Positions 46,154 to 57,078 of a DNA stretch of 64,000 nt are shown one piece after another. The DNA lies in assembly GCA_033296885.1 (NCBI GenBank), contig MU863937.1:151145-215144 (forward strand), given 5' to 3'. A program made the translations under genes and the position numbers. The notes beneath the pieces were generated by a model. It ran no database searches and had not been told where the DNA came from. It saw only the letters and a list, made by a program, of their open reading frames with translations. How positions within the stretch are numbered: position 1 is the first letter of the stretch; every line of letters starts with the position of its first letter. Origin of the DNA: Triangularia verruculosa. Its lineage: Eukaryota > Ascomycota > Sordariomycetes > Sordariales > Podosporaceae.

Positions 46154-47083
46154 CACCACGGGAAGTCTTTTCATTGGGAAGACCTTTAGTCGCCCTCCGA
46201 GCTGATTGTATGTAGAAGACTGATGATAATAGCGATGATCAATTTCTTTAAATGTAAGCAATGTCGATTTAGATACATGACGACCACATGAACCGTACCT
46301 TTGAGATTGTTCAAGATGTCTGTTCTCAAAAGTAGGTAGTTGAAGGTGTGTTACAAGATAGTTAAAAGACCTTCCAAAACATTTCATATGCATCCTCAGA
46401 TGATCAAACAGGCCTCCTAAGATAGCTAGAGAACGTTATAAGCTAGGGTGGCATGCCTCACTTTATACCCTGACAGATTACCGACGGGGCTCTTTAAGAT
46501 AATAACCAGACCTCTTGCTTGATCCAAGGAACGTAGGCCAGATTGTCGTTGCAGGTTGACACTGGCCCGCAGCACTGCCAAATCCTTGCTTGTTACGTAG
46601 AAACAACCAAGCCTTTCTAGCTCTTCTAATGGGGCCTAAAGTGCCTACCTAAGGTAGCCACCTGAAATCATGTTCTACCAAAACATTGACCCAACTCCCC
46701 AACCTTCAACCTAGATATTGCTTTATCCCAGGATTTTACAATCCTCGACATGATTGTATGGTTTTCCGAGGCTTTCTGATTGAGTCCTAAAAGACTGAAA
46801 GGGTAAGAATGATGGAATGTCGGCGTTAGTTATGTGATTTTGAGGCCATGTGCCGAGTCTCAAGATCCGGGAGAGTTATTACCCCAGTCCTAAAATCAGA
46901 TGAAGAAAAACAATGTCACAAAGGGCAACGGGACACTATTGAAAGTATGAACAACTTGTTATATATGCATATGCCTAGAATATATATACCGCAAGAAAAA
47001 ATAAAATTATTCACAAAGAATGAACCCCATTGTCCACTTCATCTCCCCTCAGCTCCCCCACTCCCACCTTTAAGCCAATGTGC
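46154..47083. other. Intergenic region with repeat array C
   Basis: 930 bp between the orphan ORF and the CDH 3' end. It contains the inverted 21-bp array at 46340-46540. AT-rich sequence near 46940-47020 is probably CDH 3' UTR. No gene was seen. Confidence 0.5.
46340..46540 (-). repeat. Array C of degenerate 21-bp repeats, inverted
   Basis: Reads as the reverse complement of arrays A and B, for example CAAGATAGTTAAAAGACCT ending near 46372 and AGATGATCAAACAGGCCT ending near 46415. The AGGCCT-like ends fall near 46372, 46396, 46415, 46436 and 46458, again about 21 nt apart, with weaker units to about 46540. More diverged than A and B. Confidence 0.6.
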
Positions 47084-49730
47084 TCAAAGGCACTGACTGT
47101 ACCATTCATTCTGCTTGGTGCAGGTAGTACCGGCAACACACTGGAAGCTGCCAGTCCAGTTCTTACCGCCGCACTGGGCGTACCTGGCGTTGAGCTGGGC
47201 AGGTGCCAGGGCAAGGATCTTGGCAGAGGCGTGCTCAGCAGCAGTGACAATGTAACTGCTGGGGTTGGTGGCGGGAGTACCAGGGAAGATGGAGGCATCC
47301 ACAACGAAGAGGTTGTCGGTACCATAGACCTTGGTGTTAAGGTCAACAACAGCGGTACCGCCCGAGCGACCGTCATCGGCGCCAATCTTGTTGGTGCCCA
47401 TCCAGTGGTTGGAGCGGCGGACACCGGGGGTGACGGGGATGGACTCGACGTAATCGCGGGACGACATGGAGGCAGGAGGATAGTTCCAGGTCAAGCCCTG
47501 GACGTTAGAGAGGGCGGTGCGCAGGTTGTTAAGACCCTGGATGACGGCCTCCTTGTCGTTGGGGTCCTTGAGGTAAGGGACATCAGAGACGATGGTGCTC
47601 AAAGAGGGGGTGATGGTCATGCGGCCACGGGAGGTGGCGCCACGGCCGAGATACTGCGACATGGTCATGGCATAGCCGTTGGGTACGTCCATAGAACCCT
47701 CAACACGGGCAGTCCACTGGAGCTGTCTGACCTTGCCATCGGCACCCTTGATCTCCTCCCAGAACATGGGACCAATGTTGGGGGCAGACTGGGCGAGGAT
47801 ACCGGAGCGGGAAGAGAGATACTTGTTGGCATCGGTGGTGTTAGGGGCGGTCCAGGCCTTGTAGAAGTCGTAGAAGGCAGGGCCGACATTGTTGTGGCTG
47901 ATGACAGTATCGGTGTTCAGGTGGTCATCGAGGTTGTAGCCGACTGGGAGCTCGATCCAGGAGGCACTGTTGATGAAGTTGGGGCCGTCCAGGACGGAGT
48001 TCTTGACAATGTTGAGCTGGTCAGTGGGACCGATACCACTGCGAAGGAGGATCTTGGCACTGCCGAATGTACCGGCAGAGAGGACGACACGACCGGTGAC
48101 GTCCTTGACCTTGACGATACCCTTGTAGCCACCATTTCTGAAGGGCTCGACCTCAACGGCAGTGATGTGGCCGTCAGTGCGGATCACACGCTTGACGACA
48201 GTGTTAAGCCAGAGGTTGAAGTTTTTGCGGGTCTTGGCGGTACGGAGGTAGGTAGCCAAGGGACCACCACGCTGACCACCCGAGAACATGTATGGGGTGT
48301 TGGAGAAGGTGCGGTTCTTGCGGTCGGGGGCGCTGTTGGCCGTGACTTGTTGCCAGCCAGCAGTGCGGAGACCACCAGCAAGGACATTGAAACCCTGCTG
48401 GAGGTAGCGCTGACCATCCTGAGAAGGCGTGTCAGTGCCGGGAATGCGGGAAAAGACCCGGCTGATGGCGCCAGCAACGTCCTTGGCCTTCCAGCCATTA
48501 GGGAAGAGATAATCCCAGTCGAGAGAGTAAGGCTTGAACCAAAGACCAGCGTTGATGGCAGTGCCACCACCGAGGACGCAACCAGCCATCTGGTCGGTAT
48601 CAGTGCAAGCAATGCCGTTGCTGTCAACCCAGATCTGGTTGCAAAGACCGGGAACATCGAAGCGAGTAAGAGCAGTGCCCTCGAGCCATTGAGGCTTCAA
48701 GGTGCCGCCGTGCTCACCAGTGGAGGCGATACCCTTCTCAATGAGGAGCACGCTCTTGCCAGACTCACTGAGCTTGTCGGCGGTGGGAATACCACCGGCA
48801 CCACCACCAACAACAATGTAGTCAAAGGCAGTGCCAGTAGGGACAGGCACACCGGTGATAGCAGTCTCGGTGGGGCCACTGCAGCTGCCAGTGACGGTCT
48901 TGGTAGCCTTAGCAGCCCAGGCAGTGTAGGATGGGTTGGCAACCTTGTCATCGAGAACGGCGCCCCAGATACCCATGCCGTTGTCGTGCTGCTCCAAGGT
49001 GATCTGATCGGGGCAGGTAGGGTTGCCAGGAGACGGGAAAGCCTGAACCCAGCCGAGAACCAAGAAGCCACCGCTGGTCGAGGCCTGGCCAACTGAACCG
49101 TTATGATCCCACTTCAAGCAGTTCTTGCACCTGAACACGAGCGAGAAATGTGTAGAGTTTTGGCTGGAGCGGATCTGGGTAATCTCAGCGTTGCCAGCGT
49201 ACTTGTCGGGCATGGCATATCCATTGGCGTAACGAAGAGTGGTGTAGACGGTGCCCTCATGTGGCCAGGCGGTGATGAGGAGGGAGTTGGTCATGGGGCC
49301 AGCGAGGGAGAAACCGCACCAACCGGCCGAATTCTTGGAAGCACATTCCTAGACACATTTAGTATTACAACACGCTATAGTATTTGAGTGAAGGTGCTTC
49401 CATACCAAGTAACCGATGAACTCGGTAGCATCCGTGGAGAGGGCATTCTGTGGGAGAGCCATACCAAAGGTCCACCCGCCTTGCGACTGAGGGCTGCCAT
49501 TGGGAATGCCCCAAGAGTTGAAGACAATGCCAGACTGCGCATCAGTGAAGGTGTTTGGCACGTTGTTTTGGCCGAAGGCAGACGGCAGCGCTGTAGGGTA
49601 TACTGTTAGCTCTTTAATTCTTCTTCCTGTTCTTCCACCATGGCAGAAAGACCACCACCAGCCTGCAAAAAGGGTATCACTCACAAGCTACCGCCGCGAG
49701 GGCACCAAGAAACCGAGAGGCAGACCTCAT
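47084..49730 (-). CDS. cdh: Cellobiose dehydrogenase, class IIA, with CBM1
   Basis: Secreted flavocytochrome that oxidises cellobiose and feeds electrons to lytic polysaccharide monooxygenases. Exons 49730-49685, 49590-49406 and 49348-47084 encode 831 aa. A signal peptide ends before Gln23 (mature QNNVPNTFTD). The cytochrome b domain spans about 23-220; by spacing with known class II enzymes, Met96 (GPMTNSLL) and His198 (LEQHDNGMG) are the heme ligands. A Thr/Pro/Gly linker leads to the FAD/GMC domain: the dinucleotide motif DYIVVGGGAGG (253-263), GGGTAINAGLW, VVLSAGTFGSAKILLRSGIG, the catalytic His in RSNHWMGTNK and the Asn in ATNPSSYIV. A fungal cellulose-binding module (YAQCGGKNWTGSFQC ... 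NEWYSQCL) ends the protein, defining class IIA. All key residues are present, so it should be functional. Induction by cellulose is likely from the family but is not shown by the sequence. Confidence 0.97.
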
Positions 49731-51035
49731 CTTGACAGGCAAGCACTACGCCACAATGTCACCTTGACCTGGTTGCTGGAGTGCAAGGAAGAGAGGAAGT
49801 CAGCGCCCTGCCCGGCATACGGTCCCTTCTTAAACCTTCAGCTGGCTTGCCATCATGATGCTCTTGAAATTTCACCAAGGCCTCGGCCTCATCACACGTG
49901 CCCACCTGCATTACGCACGCCTCACAGGCGGGAAGTCGGAAGCAACATTCAGCAAATGAGGGACGTGATGCCTTGATCTGAAAATCCCCGGTAGGTGGAA
50001 ACGGCGGCACCCTGTCCGTTATTGCGGTCTTGGATGTAACAGCAGGCCTCCATCCGGGAATCAGGCAAAGGACTCCTTCGGGCTCGGTGGTCCTGGATCT
50101 GGATCTGGAGTGGTCGGGATCAGCAACTGGGGCAAGAAGACGCTATGGTAGAAGGTAAGCTTACTTTTCACGGCATAGGATTGGATGGAGGACGGTCCGG
50201 CAAGGGAGGGGCCCGAAGAGGGGGCCAGCAGAGACGACATGAAGATTCGAAAATACCCTCTCGATCCGTGACGGTGACCATGCTCACTCGAGCAGAATGA
50301 CCGAGAAACTCCGGGGTTGCTGCCCACCCTCACCCCCCTCGGTTGGTCGTGCAAACAAGAAGTCGACGAGCGGGCGGGCCGTTGACGTCGCGGATAGATG
50401 TCCCGAAGATTGCAGGGTTTGTGTTCCCCACGCGCGCAAACCAGTGTAGCCGCGATGAAGTCGCAAAGTGTCAAAGCTGCCCAGGAAAACGAGCAAGATG
50501 GCGCCCTTGTCAGCACGGCTCAATGCTACACGCCCAGCCTACGTTCCTGGGTTAAGCCTCCCGGCTTGCCGAGCGCCATTCCGCAAACGATCACGGCATG
50601 CTACCTCCGCAAACCCTCACAGGACTTGACTGCCGGAGCTGCCCTGGTTCGCTTCTCTGCCGACACGGAGCTCATGGCCAAAAGCGTCTGGCTTGGAAGC
50701 GCGGTTAAAAAAAGCAAGACGAGACAAAAAAGGTTGCAGAGGCGAACGAAAGAGGAAGGAGTCTGGATAATCTCCTCTGGCGGATGCGCAACGAACGCAA
50801 GGCACGCACATCACATCCCGCATCAAGACCCGAAAACCCGGTCAGGACCTTTTTAGACAAACCGGAAGAGAAGGTTTTCCTGCCCACAAATAGAGTTGGA
50901 ATCGCCCACAGCAGAGCTCCGAGAAAGGAAGGAGGGGAATGAGCTGTCAGTGAAGTTCGAAAACAGCCAAGCCCCACACATTAGCGTTAATATTATGTTG
51001 CCAAGATTCATGTCTAACGCTACAACAAGTTCGAA
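49731..51035. other. CDH upstream region
   Basis: 1.3 kb between CDH and the tRNA gene. It must hold the CDH promoter. Open frames such as 50398-50856 show no family resemblance. No confident cellulase-regulator site is claimed. Confidence 0.5.
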
Positions 51036-51118
51036 GGCCCGCTGGCCAAATGGTAAGGCGTCAGATTTCGGTTGTGAAATCGCTCTGAAGATTGCGCGTT
51101 CGAGTCGCGCGTGGGTCG
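51036..51118 (+). tRNA. tRNA-Arg(TCG) with 11-nt intron
   Basis: Complete cloverleaf. The acceptor stem GGCCCGC/GTGGGTC pairs fully with two G-U pairs. The D-arm GCC-AAATGGTAA-GGC lies at 51045-51059 and the anticodon stem is TCAGA/TCTGA. The T-arm is GCGCG-TTCGAGT-CGCGC and the discriminator is G51118. The loop has anticodon TCG at 51068-51070 (reads CGA/CGG Arg codons). An 11-nt intron (51072-51082) sits at the canonical site one base after the anticodon. The internal A box (TGGCCAAATGG) and B box (GTTCGAGTC) are good. The mature RNA is 72 nt before CCA. Confidence 0.95.
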
Positions 51119-51491
51119 AACTACTCTTTTGTCTCCTATTTTTCTTTTTTTGCCTTTTCCAAAAACTGGCGAGTATCACCGGCTGAAATATGCCGAGTTT
51201 AGCTCCGACAATACTCAATTCTGAGTCCCAGTAGATCCAAGGCAGGGTGCTTTACCAGGAACTAAGAGCAACTGATCACAACCCAGCCAAACACACGCCT
51301 CGAGTAGTGTAAATATGCATCCGCGTTTGATTACCGCACATGCCTCGGGTATCTCGATCCATAGAGCCTCCGCTGGCTCCTGTTAAACCCAAATAAATAC
51401 ATCCAGAGAAGCGCTGTTATGCCCCCTTGAATTCCCAAATAAACCCATGTTTTTGAACCCCTTAAAATCCTTATTTTTCTTTGCCTCAAAA
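51119..51491. other. tRNA 3' flank and capping-enzyme 3' flank
   Basis: 373 bp. Starts with the Pol III T-runs and ends at the stop of the minus-strand guanylyltransferase gene. Nothing else was seen. Confidence 0.6.
51127..51130 (+). terminator. RNA polymerase III T-run terminator
   Basis: TTTT begins 9 nt after the tRNA discriminator base, followed by T5 at about 51139-51143 and T7 at 51145-51151 as backup. This is the usual Pol III stop signal. Confidence 0.8.
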
Positions 51492-52748
51492 TCAATGCCC
51501 ATACCCTCCACCCCCTTGCTGTCTCGCCTTCCACTCATCCTTAATCCCCTTCGCCGCCGTAATCAACTCCTGCTCCCCAACCCCATCTTTGATGCTGTCC
51601 AGCACGCTCCGAACCGTGCTGATATGATTAGCCTCCGCCTTGTCGTCCCTAAACCTGTACAGCCTCCACCTCCTCTCCTCGTCCAAGCAGCACTCCACCA
51701 CCCGGTCCTGCAGCGGATCCCCCCAACTCTTCAGCTCCTCCCACTCCTCCTCACTCAGATACAGCCGGTCCACAAATTCCTCATACTGCGGCTGGCCCCT
51801 CTCGCTCCCCTTGAAAATCAACAGCCTGGCCTCGGGAACGCTGTCATAATCCACAAACGGCTCCGTAATCCCCTGCTCCCTCTCCTCCCTATCCGGTTCC
51901 ACCGTCGGGAAAACCAGCCTCATCCTGAAATCCACCGTATTATCATGCGGCGCCTTCCACTTCAAGATATGCGGATCCGTCCCAAACTGATACGGCGTCG
52001 TCCGACAAGTAAAAATCAACCCGTCATTCTCATGCTTCAGCTTCGGCAGCACCTCCCTGAACATCATCTCAATGCCATATGAAAACTGCATGTCCTTCAT
52101 CTCGATCTTGAACGCCTGGAACTTCAACTCCTGCGGGAACTCCGAGAACAACTTGTTGTACGGCTTCATGATGTGCTCTTTAAAATACCCCAGCCGCTTA
52201 TCCAGGCTCTTACTCAACAAATCAGCTTTGCCATCCAAGCACAGCAGGTCAAACACCAAGAACGTCGGTTCCGTCCCTCCTCCCGGCACGTTGTCCATTA
52301 CCAACTCCCCATCTATCAGCGTCTCGACATGGAACTCGGCCGGGCTCGCGTTCGGGAGAGGGAAATGCAGGTTCCGCTTCTCCATGTACCAGTAGTCGTT
52401 CTTCCGGTCGATCAGGTAGTGGCATGCCTGGCCCTCGGCGTCTTGGGTCAGGTACAGCAGGTATCGGATGCCGTCGGATTTTTCGCAGACGTAGTAGCTA
52501 CACAGCAACCACACGCACACATTAGCCCTTGATCTGGGGGGGGGAAGTAGGTGCGAGGAAACGTACTCCTCCTTCCTCAACTCATCCATATGCCTCCTCG
52601 CAAAGCTCACCGGCTGCGCGCCAGGGAACTTGTCGTTCGTCCTGCCCAACAGCCTCGCCACATCCTGCCTCAGCCCCCGAACAAACTCATAGTCCACCTT
52701 CACCCCCGGTTTCGCAATATCTGTGATCGGCCCGGCGTCCTCACGCAT
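51492..52748 (-). CDS. ceg1: mRNA capping enzyme, guanylyltransferase subunit (Ceg1)
   Basis: Transfers GMP from GTP to the 5' diphosphate end of nascent Pol II transcripts. Exons 52748-52567 and 52497-51492 encode 395 aa. The active-site motif I is CEKSDGIRY, with Lys67 as the GMP-linked lysine. Further nucleotidyltransferase motifs follow: ETLIDGELV (III), FLVFDLLCLDG (IIIa), HENDGLIFTC (IV) and ILKWKAPHDNTVDFRM (V). A C-terminal OB-like part contains DRVVECCLDEERRWRLYRFR. The tail is Gly-rich. The 69-nt intron joins RKED to YYVCEKSDG. Fungi keep guanylyltransferase and triphosphatase separate, and no triphosphatase is fused here. It functionally complements CBP20 elsewhere in the window, but linkage is not implied. 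Confidence 0.95.
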   Translation of the reverse strand: MREDAGPITDIAKPGVKVDYEFVRGLRQDVARLLGRTNDKFPGAQPVSFARRHMDELRKEEYVSSHLLPPPRSRANVCVWLLCSYYVCEKSDGIRYLLYLTQDAEGQACHYLIDRKNDYWYMEKRNLHFPLPNASPAEFHVETLIDGELVMDNVPGGGTEPTFLVFDLLCLDGKADLLSKSLDKRLGYFKEHIMKPYNKLFSEFPQELKFQAFKIEMKDMQFSYGIEMMFREVLPKLKHENDGLIFTCRTTPYQFGTDPHILKWKAPHDNTVDFRMRLVFPTVEPDREEREQGITEPFVDYDSVPEARLLIFKGSERGQPQYEEFVDRLYLSEEEWEELKSWGDPLQDRVVECCLDEERRWRLYRFRDDKAEANHISTVRSVLDSIKDGVGEQELITAAKGIKDEWKARQQGGGGYGH

Positions 52749-53434
52749 CGTTTCGCCCCGTTTTCACGCGTTTTCGGAAAATTACTGTGTCGCGCGCGTG
52801 GGTAGGATAGAGGTATCGATTCTTTCGATTAAACGTGCTGTCGAGAAAAACTAAATGGGAAAACAAAAAGGTTGATTGGTTTTCCTTTTTTTCCTTTTTG
52901 TGATAAGATGGCTTGTGACGGACCTCCTCGAACACCCGCTAGCTTGGGGAGGGTGGGTAGGTGGGTGGCTTTATCTTATCGGTGTCACCCCTGCGAAACG
53001 TGTGCCAAGATGTTGTGGGGCAAAGAGCAGCCCTCGAGGTTCTCCCTTTGTCATCAACATGAAGACCATCCAGTCTACAACTTCCATGACCAAAAGAAAG
53101 TTGTGGCTGTTAGTAAGGAAGCACTTCATCCTGGATTGGCGCCATTTTGCCAGAAATTCAATGGAACATCGAGGACCTCTTTCGAAAGCTATTCGCAAGA
53201 TAATGTCCTAAACTCGACAGACATTCAGACACTACGTAGACAATTCCATCGTGGGAGAATGCACCTTCAGTTCTTCAATTCCTCACTCATAACTCTGCTC
53301 TACCAATATCCTGGCAGTTGATACAATACATTAAAGCGCTGTTTCGACTAGCCTTCCTCGGCCAGCGCATCATCTGGGGTCCTGTTTTGTTTTTGCGCGT
53401 TCATAAACAGCCAATCTTCTTTCTGATGACTGGC
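52749..53434. other. Intergenic between CEG1 and SNX41
   Basis: 686 bp. Holds the CEG1 promoter and the 3' flank of SNX41. No gene was seen. Confidence 0.5.
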
Positions 53435-55616
53435 CTATCGCCCCCAAGACTGGTCAATTTTGTCCACTTCCACCTTTGCTTCCTCCCACGTCTCCTTGTT
53501 CTTCTTGGCCCATTCGATTTGGCTCTTGGCATACGCAAGCTTGTGGAGAATATTAGTATCATGATATATACCCATCCGAAAGCAGACAGAACTCACCATA
53601 TACCGCTTCAAATCATCTTCCTTCTCCTTTTGGAATCTCTTCAGATCCTTCAAAACACTCGCGCTCGCATCCTTGACGTCCTGAGCAGAAGCCACCTGAG
53701 CCTGCTCCAGTTGTTGAATAGACTCCCTCGTCTTCCCGATGGTGTCGCGCCTCGTCCTCTCCGGATCCGCATCCACGACACCCTGTACCGCATGGCGCAG
53801 AGGACCAAAGATCTTATTCGTAATAGAGATCCCGCTACTCGGTGCCTTCTTATGGCCCAGGTTGGGCGGTGCTCGCTCTGGCGCCCCGATCTTAGCAGAT
53901 GGCGCCGCAGCGATGTCCGCATGTGTGGGCGGGAAGTCAGAATCGATCGATGCCGTATCCTCATTGCTTCCATCTCTCCGGTGGTGTGCCTGTGATTCCC
54001 GCCTCGGAGGCTGAATCTGCTGGCTGCTACTCAGATACTGGTCGATTCTCCTAGCTTCCGCCTCACTCCGCTCCAGCTGCTCCAACAGAGCCCGTTTCTT
54101 GTTGAGCTCGTCCGTCGTCATGTCCTGCTGTACCCTCTTCAGTACCCTGTACCTCAGAACACTGCGGATGACGCCCGCGAACTGCGCATTTTCGCGCATT
54201 GGTTCAGCGAAGCTGGCCCCCAAGGAATTGGCCAACTCTTCCGTGGCGATGTAAGATGAGTCCGCCGCTTGTCCTATTCTTTCGATTGACAGGTCCAGAG
54301 GCGAGTTGGTATCTGAAAGTGCAAAAGCGTTGAACTTTGCTCCTAGCTCTTGCAAGTCCATGGCCAATGACGACAGGTGGGCAAGTGTTCGTCTGTTGAC
54401 TTTCTCCATCGGTCCTGTGAGTAGGGTTTCGAGTTCTTTGATAGAAGCTTCAAAAGCCAGAAAGTATGGATCAAGCTCCTGCTCGCTCAAGTTGGCGTTC
54501 TCTGGTGGAAAGCGAGCGAACGGCTGCGCACCAGCTGAACCATCGGCAGCGGTAGCTGGCCCTGCACGGAGCTTGGCCGAGCTGGCTGGGACTGGGAGGA
54601 AGTTGTGCCCAGCGGTTGGGTTGGCTGGGTCCAGTGGTGGAGCTTTCATTATGGACTTAGGGATGGAAGCTACTGGGTGTGAGTTCAGGACCTCGTTCTA
54701 CAGTGGCGTGTTAGCACATGGTTCTCCCAACTCAAAATGTACAGCTTACCCAGCTGGAGTTGGGGTCGAGAAACCGCCACCATACTCCATCTGTGCGAAC
54801 TTGGTCCATACGTCGACAACGGTTCAAGAAGACGGCCAGCATGCGCTTCCTCAAGTCGATGATTTGGTGATCTTGCTTCGCATTGGTAGGGTTCGCGGCA
54901 TAGTCAGCCATGGTATGTTTCTCTGGAATCGGAGGAATTATGAGTGTTGGGTGTAATCTAGTGAGAGCATCCCTCAGGGAGGCAAACTCGGAATATCGAC
55001 GGCGAACTATGAGCTCCTACATAGAAATGTTAGCAACGCCAAGGTCCCCAGCCCAGATCTGGGGGGTTAGACTTTACCCCAGTCTTGATCGTATAAACGA
55101 TATATCTACCACTCTCCGAGCTCTTTCCCGCCTCTGTAATTAGAATAGGCATATCTGGGTGCTCGTAGAGCATCTGCTCGACCCGACTATCATAACCCCC
55201 CGGTTTGCGACGTGGCACGAGTTCACCCTGGTCGCGGCCATAGTCCTCCTCGTCGCTCTCTACATCGCTGTACTCGTGGTGTGGAGGGGCTTCATCGCCG
55301 GTCGAAGATGGGGTCTGCGGGGGGTCGTAACGATCTGTAATCACCCAGTCGGAGTCAATACTGCTTCTTGGTGACCCGAGATAAATATCCTCGAGGCCGG
55401 TAATGTCCACCATCTCAAAGGTGTCGCATGGCAGCGAAGGGTGGCATGGCAGGGCAGGGCAGGGCAGGGCTGGTGGTGGTGGTGGTCGAAGTAAGAAGAG
55501 AAGCACTACTTACAGTCTCGGGCAATGGGGGACGACGGGTTGGCGGAGGAAGCAAACGAGTCTCGGCGCTCAAAGCTTCCGCCGTAGGGGTTATTATCTT
55601 CATCGTCGTTCCACAT
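53435..55616 (-). CDS. snx41: Sorting nexin SNX41 (PX-BAR protein)
   Basis: Endosomal PtdIns3P-binding PX-BAR protein that recycles cargo and, in filamentous fungi, often combines the SNX41/ATG20 roles. Exons 55616-55514, 55469-55078, 55016-54750, 54697-53597 and 53539-53435 encode 655 aa. The N-terminus MWNDDEDNNPYGGSFERRDS matches the family. The segment FEMVDITGLEDIYLGSPRSS precedes the PX domain (about 120-250: ELIVRRRYSEFASLRDALTR, IIPPIPEKHTMADYAANP, DLRKRMLAVFLNRCRRM). The BAR region (about 300-650) contains ARFPPENANLSEQELDPYFL, FAGVIRSVLRYRVLKRVQQD and YAKSQIEWAKKNKETWEEAK. Intron 4 (57 nt, 53540-53596) is in frame. Exon 2 opens inside a CCCTG repeat; that acceptor was chosen by phase and is the least certain junction. 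Confidence 0.92.
55451..55470. repeat. Pentanucleotide repeat (AGGGC)4 at the SNX41 exon 2 acceptor
   Basis: Four perfect copies on the plus strand (GCCCT on the coding strand). They lie at the very start of predicted SNX41 exon 2, so each gain or loss of one copy would shift the reading frame unless the acceptor moves. Confidence 0.85.
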
Positions 55617-57078
55617 GGCTCGGTGTCAACAGAAAGGATGGGAGTAGTGGTAAGGAAGGTGAAAGAGCAGCTGGCGCAAGCTCGCCGGGATCGCAGCAAT
55701 TGCGAAAGCCAACAGCTGCTGTCTGCGGGGCACGCAAGGCAGGGATTAATCGTGGGGGTTTGCGACAGCCCGAGCAGGGGGCACAGAGCAATGAGTAAGA
55801 GTCAAGTGATGCTCACAAAGAGCTTTAGAATCAGTTTGTGGTTGTTGGCACAATTGCGAAGCCAGAAAAGTCAAATGTGAGGGCTGTCTGTGGTTGCGGC
55901 CGAGGAGTGCAGCGGTCGTGGTGGGTGGGGGCCGAACACAAGCTTGGAGCGACCTGAGGCACAGCCCAGAACCTGCCAAGAGAATGACGACGCAGGCTCC
56001 ACTCTATCTACACCTACCCAGTCTGTGGAGCTCAACTCAGCCTGGGTTACATAAGCACTAAAGATCACACTTCATGTACAGTACATACAGCACCCGCTTT
56101 GGTGTCGCAACTGTTCTCAAGCAACAATGATGTCATGAACCAGCTTCTCCTTAGCTCTTTTGTTTGCAAACTTTTACTTTATTTGTAACGGCGAAGCTAA
56201 GTACACCTCTATGTGCTCCTTTTTCTCCCATCAATTCCAATCTTCGTATTTGACAGGAGTCCAAGTATCGAAGATGAAGAAGAACAAGAACGGCCAACTA
56301 AGGTAGGTAACCACTCCAACCCCTTTCCCCTCTTTGTCCTTGCTATTCCTTTCTCGAGCCAAAGACTGTCAATGTCTGTCACTCCTTTTTCCAGACCTTC
56401 CCCTAATGACTTTTCCTTTCCAAAATAATCGTGTCATACGCGTCATCTCGTCATTCCAACCAGTCCCCATGCTCTCCCCTTACACTAGGCAAACACTGGA
56501 AGCAGATAGAAGGGTACCGCCCTCTCTATTGTCCAACAGTGTCCCAACATGCAACCACCCCTTTCCCCCCTTGATAACCATTCTTTCCCCAACCCAAGTG
56601 GAAGTTTGGTTATTCGATGATGGAATCGACGATGATGAAGACAGAGAAAAGAAAACATGACTGAATATGAAAACAGGTGGGTTGCCTGGACCCGCACTCC
56701 CCTCGTAGTTCGAGGGAACATTCCAAATTTTTATCCTCCCGAGCCAAACAAAAGAAAAAAAGTCGGTGAAATCCAAATGAGGGAGCGAAGAAGACAGGGA
56801 AAAGAAAACAATAGGAAATCCCTTTTTCCTTCTTCCCTGCCCAGCCCTGATGATTATGATGAGCAAAACGATACCCAAAAGCCTCCCAATTCTATGATTT
56901 AGTTCGCTCACGAAATGCTAGGTGGTGTAACAAATAATATGACAAGATTAGGAAAAATGCGGCGGGACAGAGCCAGAGGTGACTGAAATCTCTGGTATCA
57001 GGATGAGGTACTTGTAGTACGCTCAAGAGGCAGGCGTACATATAAATGTGCGTGTGTGTGTGTGTGTGTTAGTGTGTT
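55617..57078. other. Intergenic, SNX41 promoter and CRIB-gene 3' flank
   Basis: 1.46 kb. Pyrimidine-rich in part. A GT dinucleotide tract lies at 57052-57069. No supported gene. Confidence 0.5.
57052..57069. repeat. GT dinucleotide repeat, 9 copies
   Basis: (GT)9, interrupted just upstream by GC and followed by TAGTGTG, ending 10 nt before the stop codon of the minus-strand CRIB gene. It falls in that gene's 3' UTR. Confidence 0.9.

Noticed and set aside
47030..49096. 688-codon open frame on the plus strand
   Set aside because: It lies wholly antisense to the cellobiose dehydrogenase gene; it is a by-product of that gene's GC-rich third positions and resembles no family.
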